Source: Paramecium pentaurelia
Lineage: Eukaryota; Ciliophora; Oligohymenophorea; Peniculida; Parameciidae
DNA length: 64,000 nucleotides
NCBI GenBank assembly: GCA_905183005.1
Contig: CAJJDO010000001.1
Location: 501,836 to 565,835 of the forward strand
Direction of reading: 5' to 3'
Below the pieces are notes generated by a model that saw nothing but the letters and a program-made list of their open reading frames with translations, did no database searches and was not told the DNA's origin. The position numbers and the translations under genes were made by a program. Positions within the stretch are counted from its first letter, which is position 1. Each line of letters opens with the position of its first letter. Shown here in pieces: positions 1 to 10,896 of this stretch.

Positions 1-1159
1 AGTTAATTCAGCAGAAATTAATCCTAACACCAATAATAAGTTAATTCATACAAATGGTAATATTATAAATTATCTCTAGGTCAAAGTCATACCAATTCTT
101 TAATAATTGATGATATCTTTGGACTCAAATTAAGTGATTGTGTCAAATTAATAAGAACTGTTGAAATGTTTTAATGGGTTAGAAGATCAAGATAAGAAAA
201 TAACAGAACCACTTATTATTATGAATAAATATGGAGTTCAACTTTTCATGCAGAAGTGGGTGATGGATACTTTAATGATTAATCAAAATGGATTGTATAA
301 GCTTAAGATTAAATTAATGAAAATGTATATGTTGGAGCTTATTTATTAACAAAATCATTGGCTGAACAAACAGATGCAAATGAAATTATAAATTTAACTA
401 CTGAGCATGCCTAAAATGTAGCTAAATATTTTTAAAATTAAAGAATATTTTAACATTTGTAAATCATATTAAATATAATTTTAGTGATGCTTAAGGAAAG
501 GAAATGTATTTCTAATAAGAAAAAGGAAGAATTATCAACAATGATCTTAGAGTCTCATTTCGAGCTGCAAGAATAGGTCCAACAACAGTAGTATCATAAT
601 AATAAAATAATACTTTCACTCCTTTTATTATTCATGATAAATATGAATAAACTTTAAATTAGGATGGTGAGAATATAGAAAATTCTAATCCTTTTGGAAT
701 ATTAAGTTGCTGTTGTTGTTGTTGTTTATGTTGTTGCTAACTTTGTAAAGCCATAGAATAACCATTATCAGAATTGAATTTGCTTTATTAAGTTATCTTA
801 ACATAATAATAAGTTTTTAAGAAATTGGCTGAAGAATATGCTTGTTTAACTCTTTGTCAGAGGATTACTGGATATATATTAATGGTAAATATCAATCATA
901 TTGTTAGGGCTTTGGTTTTTATTTAATATTCTATCCTGTAACATGGGTTGTATCTATAATTCCTTTAATAGGTGAATTTTTAGCTGCTATAACAGGATTT
1001 GCTTTTTTTTTGGTAAGTTTTTTAATTTCTATCCCTTTTTCTATTTTAACAATTGCACTTGCATGGCTTTTCTATCATCCAAAGTATGGAATTGCATTAA
1101 TAGCATTATCTGGTTTGATTGGAACTGCCATCTATTTTTATTTAAAAAGTTAATAATGA
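1..1159 (+). CDS. TMEM43 (LUMA)-like membrane protein, 5' end cut by window
   Basis: About 361 residues are visible. Introns at 57-79, 459-484 and 885-907 restore one frame ending TGA at 1157. The N-terminal part carries the family signature CVKLIRTVEMFQWV, followed by EMYFQQEKG and LRVSFRAARIG in the lumenal-type domain. The last ~95 residues form several hydrophobic segments, including GFGFYLIFYPVTWVV and FYHPKYGIALIALSG, as in TMEM43, a conserved inner nuclear/ER membrane protein. An unusual cysteine run (CCCCCCLCCC, bases 708-737) lies just before the membrane part. TMEM43 proteins usually start with a membrane segment, so a short 5' portion probably lies outside the window. Confidence 0.85.
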
Positions 1160-1303
1160 TAAGATATACAATATTATTTAAAACTAATGAATTTTATCTA
1201 TATCAGAAATTTAACAAAATTTTTTAAGATTCTAGAGTTTTGTAATTGAATTAATTTCATAAAAATCTTAATATGCTTTATTAAGATAAAATGTAATTAA
1301 TTT

Positions 1304-1933
1304 ATGCAAGAAACTAAAACACATTAAAAAGGTTTTAGAACAATAATTGCTTAAAAAAAGGATAGAATATCTCATAATTACTAACATTCAATTTAAAATA
1401 GATCCTTTTAAATTGAAGGTACTAAAGTATTAAATCAAACAAATCAGGTTGAATAATAAAAAGAAAATGAGACTAAAATGCCATCTAAATATGCATTCTA
1501 AAATTTATTTAGATAACATAGATTATCTTTGAAAAATGAAAAATATGATAAAATTTTGAGTAATACTCAATTTACAAGAAGGAATTTTACTCATTAAAGA
1601 CCATCTGTTTTAAATGTTGAATTTTCTATAGATTAAAATATTTTAAGAAATAAATCGATTGAAATGAATTCATTAAAGAGACCTTAAAGGATGAAACAAA
1701 AGAAAATAGATGCAGAAATGAATGAGAGGGAAAGATTTTACACAGTATAATTTATTACAAAATCTGAAGGAAAATATGAAAATAGAAATCTTTTTGAATT
1801 GAATGTACTCAAATATTAAAAATTATCTCATTCTCCAAAATATAGTAATAGATAACCAAAGAAAAATATTAAATAATATGAAAATAAAAAGAAAGAAAAA
1901 AATTCAGATATAATTTTGCAAGGTATCCTTTGA
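1304..1933 (+). CDS. Hypothetical basic, low-complexity protein (209 aa)
   Basis: A single open frame under the ciliate code runs from ATG 1304 to TGA 1931. The protein is rich in Lys, Asn, Gln and Ser, with no membrane segment and no domain I recognise. Charged stretches such as RMKQKKIDAEMNERERF suggest short helices. No intron is needed. Random AT-rich sequence seldom contains TGA, so an open frame is weak evidence here; the charged, non-repetitive composition and the spacing (144 bases after the TMEM43-like gene, convergent with the kinase) support a real gene. Confidence 0.55.
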
Positions 1934-2209
1934 TATTGTATTTCATATTACTCATTCTATTATTTATAACATTTAACAATAATATAAAGTGAATAAAAGT
2001 AAAATGTTTTGATAAAATACATTTAAATGTTTTATTTCTATTTTCAAACTAAATTTCTATATTCTGTATTATTTAAATATATAAAAAATAAAAATTAGTA
2101 AACTTTAAAGATAATTTTAGGGTATCTAATGATTTTCAAAAAATCTTATGATTAAAGATTAAAATATAAATTGAAACGAATTTATTTATTATAATTGTAA
2201 TCATTTTAT

Positions 2210-3916
2210 TCATTCTTAGACTTCATCATCAACATTATATTACTTTTAAAAATTTACAAACCGATCAATTGTACATTAATCAAATTCGTCTATATCATCA
2301 CTTAAATTTGATGAATTTGGTTAATCAACAAGAAAAGGAGATTCCTCTTAATTTTAACATTAATTTTAATTAACTCCTTTAGTTTCTCCTAGATTAGTGG
2401 AAAAGAAAATGCTTTTTTTTGTTGGAATTTTCAAAAAACTATTTGCTGAATCTGCTTGTTAAAGATCACATTTTGAATCAACAGAACGATTATTCTTGAT
2501 TGTAATAGTTTATGAAGATCCCAAAAGAATATTTCTTTGTTTATGACTGTTTTTAGAATATTTAGATGATAATCGAGGCATATTTTTTCTTATTGCCAAT
2601 TTTCTTAATGATTTCTTTCTAACTTAATCATCATCAACAATTTAAAACCACTAATGTTTTAAAGCAGCATCAGGATGAGGTCTAAATGTCCAATCTTTTT
2701 ACAATAACTAAATTATTAAATCTTTAGCTTCTTCTGAGACTTACTCAAATAAATCATTTGGAAATTCTATAGCTGCTTCTTTAATTTTCTCAATTAAATC
2801 ATTTAAACTATAATATTAATATAATAAATTACTAATCTGATAAAAAAGGCAATTATCCTGAAAGCATAGAATATAATATACAACCTGCACTCCACATATC
2901 AACCATTTAACTAAAGAATATAATAATATATTACTTATAACCTTCTCCTGAAAATATTTCTGGAGCTGAAAATGCAACAGTTCCAGTATATGTCCACATT
3001 TCAATTTTTTCTCTATCTTTTAGATCACCAAATTCTTTATAAGCATCACTAAATTTACTTACATTAAAGTCAGTAACTTTGATCTAATTTTTATCTATTG
3101 AATTAATATAAATACTTTCAACACACAAAATATTATTAGGTTTCAAATCTCTATGACAAATTCCATTTCGATGCATATATTCAATTGCACTCAATAACTA
3201 CTTAAACAACTCCTTAGCATCACTCTCACTATAATGTCCTAATTCATTTATCACCTCAAACATTTCTTTGCCCTTAATCAATTCCATAACTACATGAGCT
3301 TTACTTTCAGATTAAAACCCATTATTAAAATCAACATATAATTTATGAACTTTTACAATATTTTCATGTTATAACTTAAACATTGATTTAAACTCAAGAA
3401 TCATCTACTTTTTATTATAATCATTTACATTTCTTATTATTTCATCATCTTATGTTTAGACAATCTTCACTGCATACTCAATTTATGATTATTTGTGTAC
3501 AATTCTTTTAACCAAACCTAGACAACCTTCTCCTAAAATTTCCATCATTTCATATTCTTCATCAAATTTTTTTAGATTAGGACATATGTACTCTGAATCG
3601 AATTCATTTATTTCAACATCCAATTTACGCCCTAACTCCTATAGTTCCTCCAATAAATCCTTTTCATCATTTAAAGGTTTCTTTATTATCAATTGAATCC
3701 TTCCTAATAATGCTATTACTATTATGTACCTCTTAATTGTTACTTGATCCTGTCCCTGTTATTTTATGCTTAAGTTTATTTATCTTCTGACTCAGATTTC
3801 AGAAAAGTAAATCTTCCACTTCCCTTCTTCTCAGTGGTTTATAGTCTTGGAGGCAATCTTTAAGTTTCAAATACAGAAGATTCACTGAGTGTTATTTATG
3901 ACAATTAATCTAGCAT
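2210..3916 (-). CDS. Serine/threonine protein kinase, CAMK/CDPK-like, DFN instead of DFG
   Basis: The model is 543 residues after removing introns at 2808-2832, 2921-2944 and 3704-3729. Kinase motifs appear in order: glycine loop ILGEGCLGLV, VAIK-type lysine in EYAVKIV, catalytic HRDLKPNN, activation-segment start DFNVSKF, and GTVAFSAPEIF. The metal-binding DFG motif reads DFN. An N-terminal extension of about 140 residues precedes the kinase domain, and a C-terminal tail of about 150 residues is rich in Ser, Asn and acidic residues. The ATG at 3916 opens the frame that continues into the kinase domain. The catalytic Lys, HRD Asp and DFN Asp are all present, so it is probably active. Substrate unknown. 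Confidence 0.85.
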
Positions 3917-4242
3917 AATACAGTAAAATATTTTATAAAGAAATTTGTTACAGTGAATTTAAAGTCTTCTTAATATGTTAGATACTAATTCACTTAAAGA
4001 TTCATTAAATATTTTACACATTAACTTCTGAATTCATAAATGATAAATATAAATTTAAACAAGAAACTTAAGAGTTTTTCAGGTATCTCATCAATTTTTA
4101 ATAAACTTATATTAAAGATTGAATTAAACATTCTAAACAACTTTTTCACTATTAATGATAACTTTTATTCATACTTTAAATATATTTATATAAACTTTTT
4201 ATTTTATAATTTTAATTATAAAATTACTAACTTCAAATAGAA
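3917..4242. other. Intergenic, divergent promoters
   Basis: AT-rich stretch between two divergently transcribed genes. No tRNA-like or coding signal was seen; it presumably holds both promoters. Confidence 0.5.
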
Positions 4243-4952
4243 ATGGAATTAAATACAGATCCAATTATTTTATAAAATTCATCTACTGTCTCCTTGAGGT
4301 ATTTATTATTTGCTACATCAAAGTGAATTTAAACCGAAATATTCTCAAGTTATTTATTCTGGATCGTAAGTGGCATCATCAAAAGAATAGTAGATGAATT
4401 AAGGAAATGAAAATGATCCTAATAAATAAAAATAAACCCCATTAATTGAAAAAGAAATTGAATTTAGAAAAATATTCTCAAAGTGAATATTTATTTATGC
4501 TTAGATTTGCTGTGACAAATGCAATATTTGGGATTTATTATCTACTAATTCTAATTTTTAGAGGAATAATATTAATTGAGAATAATTATGTTATAGGTGT
4601 AGTTTTATTACTTGTTAGGTAATTTTGAAATCTAATTAGTTATACTATGTGGGGAATAACATTTTGTATTGCTATCAAAACATTCAAAGATTAAAGATCT
4701 TCATAACTAATTATATATCAAGCAAATTTGTTTTTTATAGGTATTATTGACTGTTATGTATAATCCTTAATTTTTTCAGCATTAGAAAGTGAAAGGGTTT
4801 TTTATGTTTTTTTCTTTGTGAGTCTTTGGGTAGCAACAATAGTCTTTTTGATAACATTATTTTGTTATTGCAAAACATCAAAAGATTTGATGATTGTAAT
4901 AAAATACTTAAAACTTGAGTATCTTCAACATTCCTCAGATACTAATGTTTGA
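4243..4952 (+). CDS. Four-pass membrane protein, unknown family (213 aa)
   Basis: Introns at 4299-4323, 4483-4504 (starts GTG) and 4619-4639 give a 213-residue protein. About 75 polar N-terminal residues, ending EKEIEFRKIF, are followed by four hydrophobic segments: around FGIYYLLILIF, VIGVVLLLV, FFIGIID and FVSLWVATIVFLITLF. A short cytosolic-type tail ends the protein. The size and pattern resemble small tetraspan families, but no diagnostic motif is seen. Without the GTG intron the reading frame stops before the first membrane segment, so that splice matters for the model. Confidence 0.65.
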
Positions 4953-5005
4953 AAATTATTAATTGATTTATGAGAAATTAAATATATAAAATTATTTATA
5001 AAACT

Positions 5006-6302
5006 TCAGAAATACCCTTTAACTTCTGAAAGTTTCCCCTATGACATTAGACGCTTTCTATCATAATTTTCCTCTAAGATTTCTTCATCTTATTATGTTT
5101 CTGGTTTTGCAGGAACTTTCATGATATATTTTTCATAATTTGAATTACTACTAAATCTTACATAAGGAAACGAATTTTTATGAGATCGAGATCGTAATTA
5201 AATAATCTCTTATTCAAGTACATTTTTACCAACAATTTCGAGATTTCCTACATCGTCAGGGACGGTTGGTATTAATTTCATAATAAGATCAGAATTTTCA
5301 GAAAGCTTTTTATTTAAAGCAGATTGAGATGTGAATGTACTAAAAGGTTTGAATTCAAGCTAACTTAAAGAAGATCTTCTAACAATTTCTATTTATGGAG
5401 ATTTAGGATTGCCATAGATCTAATAATTTTTTTCAAATAAATCTACAAAAGACTTTGGTTTAATATTTGAGTCTTTTTTTCTTAATCCAAGACGCTATAT
5501 GTTTTATTGATTAAAAATACCCAAAATTCATTGCCTTGTTTTTCTTCTATTGGTGTTAAAGCATCAAGTATTCTTTTCATTTCTTCTTTCATTCTATGTT
5601 ATTCTATTCTATCTAGAAGTGATTGACCTGGTAATCTTTATATTTTTGATTCTAATTTAATTTTTGTCAAGTCCCAATCTTATTGAACCTAATCAAATGT
5701 TTCAATCACTCTTTCACATTTGCTCATTTTTAAAGATTCCCCTTTTGACATTCTACTTTGTAATTATCTTGTTTTTTTTTCATTCTACATTTTTTTATTA
5801 AATTATACATACTTCTACTTTATTCTTTTCAATCCTCTGTTAAATCTAAAAAATATGATCTTAAACTTGATCTTCATTTAAGATTACTTCTTAAAAGTCT
5901 CTAGTTTTTACTTTGTTTTTTTTTGATTAAATATCCTTACTAGATTATTCTATTACTTTATAAATGATTGCACATACCTTTTGAACTAAAGATCACTCTT
6001 TCTGTTTAATCATTTTATTACTAAGTTGAAGGAGTTGCTTATGAATTTGCAGTGACTCTTATTTATGCTGGTTTTCTATTTTATTATTAGCTTCTTGATT
6101 TTTCAGCCAAAAATTGTTATACACTTCCAACAACTGTATATTTAATTATATTTCCTTTTGAATCTGATCTAGGTCCTTTCTCATGATCGGGTATTTTATC
6201 TAAAAGTTCTTTTGATCCACTAAAGAAATTTTGGTGAGTTGCTTCAACAGCCACAGGAGATACATGAGTTAAGAATTATGGTCTAACTCTGAAAAGATTC
6301 AT
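5006..6302 (-). CDS. Helical, positively charged protein of unknown function (394 aa)
   Basis: Four introns are inferred: 6242-6263 (22 bases), 5986-6021 (36), 5950-5977 (28) and 5495-5520 (26). Only the 36-base version of the second makes the exons add up to whole codons. The first ~110 residues are amphipathic and coiled-coil-like (for example KDLDQIQKEIQLNIQLLEV). A basic central helix contains FRFNRGLKRIKQKY, and the C-terminal half is Ser-rich and probably disordered, ending SEVKGYF. No family recognised. The 36-base intron is slightly long for Paramecium and is the weakest part of the model. Confidence 0.6.
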
Positions 6303-6365
6303 AGTACTATCCTTACTTTCAATACCAACTTAGTTAAATTTTTTTTACATTTTTATTTATATTTT

Positions 6366-6942
6366 ATGTAACATCCTAGATCAACTTCAGCTCATTATAA
6401 TACTTGCAATTCTAAATATGGAAATGGTTGGCTATTGCATGAAGGGAAACAACAAGTAAATTTGAATGAAACTCCCGTTCCCACCTATGCTGAAATTGTT
6501 AAGAGTATGCAAGTATTAACAATTACTATTTATTATAAAGGACTTTAGAAGAGCTGAAAAGCTTATTAAGAATAAATTAGTGGCTTAATAGTTTGGTTTA
6601 GAACAGTAAATAAAAGTGACAGAAGAAGAAAAATAAAGAAGAAAAATTGATAATAAGGTACCTCCTAAACCATTTCCTGTAAAAGAAAGTGAATATACAA
6701 AACCAGCATAAGGAATTAATGTTGGTATTTTTATTATTATAACGCGTATAGGATTACCAATATATGAAACATCTAACATGCTATATGGACAATTAAACCC
6801 AACAAAATTTGAATTAATTGAAAAGTTTTATCCAAGAGATGCTAAATTCACATAAGGATTTCAAGGACACACTTATAAATTTGATGGTCTTAATACTAGT
6901 GTTGCCTTTTCGAAAACCCATAAAGCATTAGATGAGTACTGA
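6366..6942 (+). CDS. PIERCE (C9orf116)-like ciliary microtubule inner protein
   Basis: 173 residues after introns 6513-6540 and 6725-6751. The C-terminal 65 residues match the piercer-of-microtubule-wall pattern: PIYETSNMLYG, then FELIEKFYP, then KFTQGFQGHTYKFDGLN. In PIERCE1/2 the equivalents are VYRTSNxxYG, a FYP motif and a GMFRNxxLN motif. Members of that family sit inside doublet microtubules of motile cilia. The N-terminal ~105 residues contain a charged helix (AEKLIKNKLVAQQ) and do not resemble animal PIERCE proteins. Splicing of the second intron directly joins NVG to LPIYETSN, which supports both the intron and the assignment. The match was judged by eye. Confidence 0.7.
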
Positions 6943-6982
6943 TTTAAACTATAGTATATATTATAAGTTCATATATATATAA

Positions 6983-9014
6983 TCATCTAAATAATTATTA
7001 ATTCATTTCTTTAGGAATATCAAAGTAATCTTGAATTTTATTAGACTTCATCAAATATTCATATAGCTTTTTAAATTCTTCTTAAATCTCTGGAAATCTA
7101 ATAGCTTTTTGAGATATTATTTAGTAATTAATAGGTGAGTATATTGTGAGAGGATTATAAGGGGGACATTCCTCCAAAGCAATAAATGGGTTTTATTACC
7201 TAGACTAGATAATTTTTGTACCCATAACCATCTATGTAAATGCCCTCTTTTAAAGGATCAAATGAAGTGCCATACTTTTTTAAAAAATCTAGAAGAATTT
7301 ATTTTTTATCATTTTGAGTGTAATGTTTGCACATATATATAGCAGCTAACATTATTGACAAACAAAATGAAGATATTCCTCCTACAATATTCATCTTGAT
7401 ATATGATACCTGTGTGAGCATCATTCAAATTTTTGGATTTGAGCAAATACTTTAAAATGAGCATTATATCTCTATACCAATAAAATCTAATTACCCAATC
7501 TTTAATTATTGTTGTTGAGGCAAATCCCAAATGTGGATTATTATATATATTGCTCCACTAATAAATCCAAGTTAAATCTACTTGTATGATTTTGCCTAAG
7601 ATAATATTATTAAAATACCTGGATCTTCTTAGTCTAAATGGAAACTTTGCCAATTTTATTAAATGTAAGCATCATCATTATAAAACTCAGTTTTAGGATT
7701 CAACTCTAATTTTAATATTGGCATATGGCTTTGAATTAGCCTACAATTTTGAGATAATCGTACTTTGAATTAACTAAAAATTGCGTCTATTTTAATATCA
7801 AATTTATTGACTATAAAAAGTTAGCTATTTGATTATAACTCAGTGTTTATGTTCCCCAAATTCCTATATCAACATCACTTACATCTAAATCAAGTCCAGT
7901 TTCGAAAGATCCATAAGCATAAATGTTAAGGTCTGAATTCATGGAAAAAATATAATGTAGTCGATTAAAGCATATTCGTTTTCTTATTTTATTTTAAAAA
8001 CTTTTAACTTGTATGTTATTTACAAACTCATCTATGTCTTATGTTTTAGATTTATTTAAGTTTAATTGTTTACGTTTAATAGGTGTAGTTTATGTAGAAT
8101 ATGGATATTGCTTGTTTCCAACTTTTTCCATGTTATTGTAATTTTTCTTTTTGTATTTCTCCTTATTATTTTTTCTTAATAAACTTTTGTTCTTTTGATT
8201 ATTCTCATCCTATTACAATAGACAGTCATCTGATTCTGATTAAGAATTCCCTGTTGTAGTACTTACAGCACCAATCTATATAATCTTATAAAATTACATG
8301 ACCAAATTATCCATCCAAATCACTAGAATCTTTTTTGCATTTTTAGTTTATATTCTAAATTTAATTCAAACTAGTAAATATTTATTATTTTTAAGAAGTT
8401 GTTTAAGACTTCATCATGTGAGAATTTTGAGGAGAACTAGAATTAAATTATTTCTATTTCATCTATTATTCAATTTAAGGTTATTATGGATGATATTTTT
8501 AAGTGAATGTTTAATTTTTTTGAGTTTTTTTCTATGAATCTACTTTATTTTTTTTGTTCTTAGGTTTTTTATGTGTTTTTTTATAAGTTTATGAAAATTA
8601 TTAAATAGTTGGTGGCAATTAAAATGCTTCAATATCACTTTAGTCTACTATCTATAATACTAAACTTATTTGAGAATATTAATCCTTATGATTGTGTTAT
8701 TTAAGATTTTCTTAATATTCCTCTTCAAGAGCATTTAAAGATAAGCTTATTATTTTTTTTATAAATTTAATTGAATCGAATTCATCATTCTTTCTTTTTA
8801 ATTATGTTTCCATCTAGAACTTAGAAAACATTATAAATACATTTTCTCTTATAACTTTTTCTTACCCTAGGTCATATTCACTTGATATTTTTTCTTTTTA
8901 GCCTTCTAATTATCTGTTTTTATAAAGAAATGGTTAAGTTCTTCTATTTAATTCATCAAACTTGTTTTCGCTAGTCTAGAAAGACTCACTTTAATTTAGC
9001 AAATAAGAAATCAT
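6983..9014 (-). CDS. TRF4/Cid1-like nucleotidyltransferase (non-canonical poly(A) or poly(U) polymerase)
   Basis: 635 residues after introns 8276-8297, 7741-7763, 7596-7618, 7382-7409 and 7172-7199. The nucleotidyltransferase core is clear: YGSFETGLDLDVSDVDI (GS motif plus the two metal-binding aspartates), then SHMPILKLEL, then the third aspartate in IIQVDLTW. The PAP-associated domain has LKYLLKSKNLNDAHTGGISSF, the usual N-(x)-GGISSY-type motif, and a late SFDPLKEG-type segment. About 290 Gln/Ser/Lys-rich residues precede the core. The family adds non-templated A or U to RNA 3' ends; which nucleotide is used cannot be read from the sequence. Confidence 0.9.
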
Positions 9015-9178
9015 TTATTAATTTATTATAATCTTTTAATGCTAATTAATTAATCATTCAAAGAGAAATTAGTTCATATAATTAAATATTATATGATCTG
9101 TAAGGTATGTTATTTAAATAAAGATAATATCATTAATAATTGTATAAAATAAAGTTTATTATATATTTAAATTTTATG

Positions 9179-10315
9179 TCATTTAATCAGAATTTTATAT
9201 TTTTTGGACACTTCTTCGCTATTGTCAAAAGGATCATCAACTGTTGATAATCTTTTAATATAACCTAAAGTTGTGTTTCCGAATAGAAATGACCCAGATG
9301 ATTAATGTTATGGTGATAACAATTGAGTACTAAATGATGCTTTGCTTTTTTTCTTAACTAATCGACCTCTTGCAGATTATATTTTTAATCTTTATTTAAA
9401 TTATTCCAATTCATCCAACATTTTTTAATCTAAAATCTTCCATTAAGGTTCTGTAAATTATTTTTCCTCTTGAAAATGATCATTCAACTTATAAAATTAT
9501 TAGATTTATTATGTTAATCTGATGTAATCAGGAATCAAATTATACACTTAAAAGAATATTGTAGATTGAAATGTTTAAAAATCAAGGATAAATTCCATAA
9601 TAATCCTATTAATAAATATAATTAAAACTTTTCAAAGAATAAGTAAATTGCTATCACATCATTCCATATAAGTAATACAATCTCTCCAATTATTTCTTCC
9701 TGATGCTTGTCTAATGCAGATTTAATTATCTAATGATGAATTAAATAATTATACTGATGTATAAGTAAAAATAACTGTTAGTAGATTAATTGCTTTATAA
9801 TAATTAGATTAATTTTCGATAAAACCTTGAATATTATTTAACATTACTGTCCAAAGTATAAGTCTTTTGTGATTTGGCCATTTTTAGTAAGTGCAGACCA
9901 TTGGCAAATCTTTGCAACATTTCGAAATACATCATAATAAACTTCTCTTTGTCTTGGTTCTTCTCCCTACAACCTATTTTGCTTAGGTTTACTTATAACG
10001 AAATCCATCCCAATCGAGTAGAGATTCAGAAAATTATTCACCATGCAGGAAATCATCCAATAGAACATGGCAAGTGGCCAGTATTTTGAGTTTTACTCTA
10101 TATGTTACTTTATCAGGTAGAGACTAAAAGAATTTCTGAAAAGTTTTCTTAATTGGTTATGGAGTACGACAAATCAATTATTATTATTATTAAGGGAATC
10201 CTTACATGAGTTATTTTAGATCTCCAATGTTTAGAAAGGGTTTACTATTTAAGATAGAACTATTAAATAGAGCTTTCTCAAAATCTGTTTATTATTTGAA
10301 GAATTTGCTAAACAT
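9179..10315 (-). CDS. ANTH-domain (AP180/CALM-like) endocytic adaptor, divergent
   Basis: 364 residues after introns 9974-9992 (19 bases) and 9606-9628. The N-terminal region has a predicted ANTH helix, RVKLKILATCHVLLDDF, resembling the K-A-L-x-x-x-H-x-L-L helix of AP180/CALM. The middle has EEIIGEIVLLIWNDVIAIY followed by a FFEKIIMEFILDF-type helix, matching the late ANTH helices (LLFKDLIKLFACYNDG, LLEKFFEM). The tail is basic and Ser-rich, ending SEEVSKKYKILIK. ANTH domains bind PI(4,5)P2 and link clathrin to membranes. The PIP2-binding lysine signature is not obvious, so the call rests on the helix pattern and is moderate. Confidence 0.6.
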
Positions 10316-10367
10316 TGTATAAATAATAATGATATTAAATATATATTTATAATTAATATTCTTTTAT

Positions 10368-10869
10368 TCAATTACTCAATTACCAACACTAATAAATGAA
10401 AGGAATCTTAAAATAAATAAAATTATTTACTTTGAATAAGCATATTAAGGATGAAAGAATCAATTCCATAATGTGAAGTCCGAATTATGAATTCCACATT
10501 TCTAATTCAAGAGATCCATTAACTTCTAAATTTGAATATTTCTTCATCTTGATTTTTATATTTGCTATGAACCAAATGGCATCCAGAACAATGGTGACCA
10601 CAGTTAGATAAAAAACCTCATTTATTTGAAATAATACATATCGTAATATTTTGTTCTCATGTTAATTTATTGAGTTACTAAGATAAAGTAAAATGAAAAG
10701 CACAGTTAAAAATACAGGACAATTGAAATCAAATTTGCTTAAGCAATTTATAATGCTCAAGTACTTGAATAGTTTCACCTCATCATACCACAATCGCTGT
10801 GCTGCAATTCTTGAGTGTTACATATCCAGATGGGATCGTTGCTCCGTTGTTATATCCGCTGATATACAT
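10368..10869 (-). CDS. Small three-pass membrane protein (150 aa)
   Basis: Introns 10764-10788 and 10407-10430 give 150 residues with three hydrophobic segments: VFLTVLFILLYLS, FYLTVVTIVLDAIWFIAN and HIMELILSSLICLF. A short N-terminus (MYISGYNNGATIPSG) precedes them. The arrangement of membrane segments loosely resembles the AGTRAP family, but there is no decisive motif. Its ATG lies only 27 bases from the ATG of the divergent coiled-coil gene. Confidence 0.55.
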
Positions 10870-10896
10870 TTTTATTTGTTTTTTTTAATTTATATT

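Noticed and set aside
8192..8216. A possible 25-base intron in the TRF4-like gene
   Set aside because: It was only needed because of a miscounted A-run; the exon reads through without it and the total is then divisible by three.
8297..8299. ATG at 8299 as the start of the TRF4-like gene
   Set aside because: It lies inside a 22-base intron (8276-8297) boundary; the upstream frame with a long Gln/Ser-rich N-terminus splices directly into the same reading frame.
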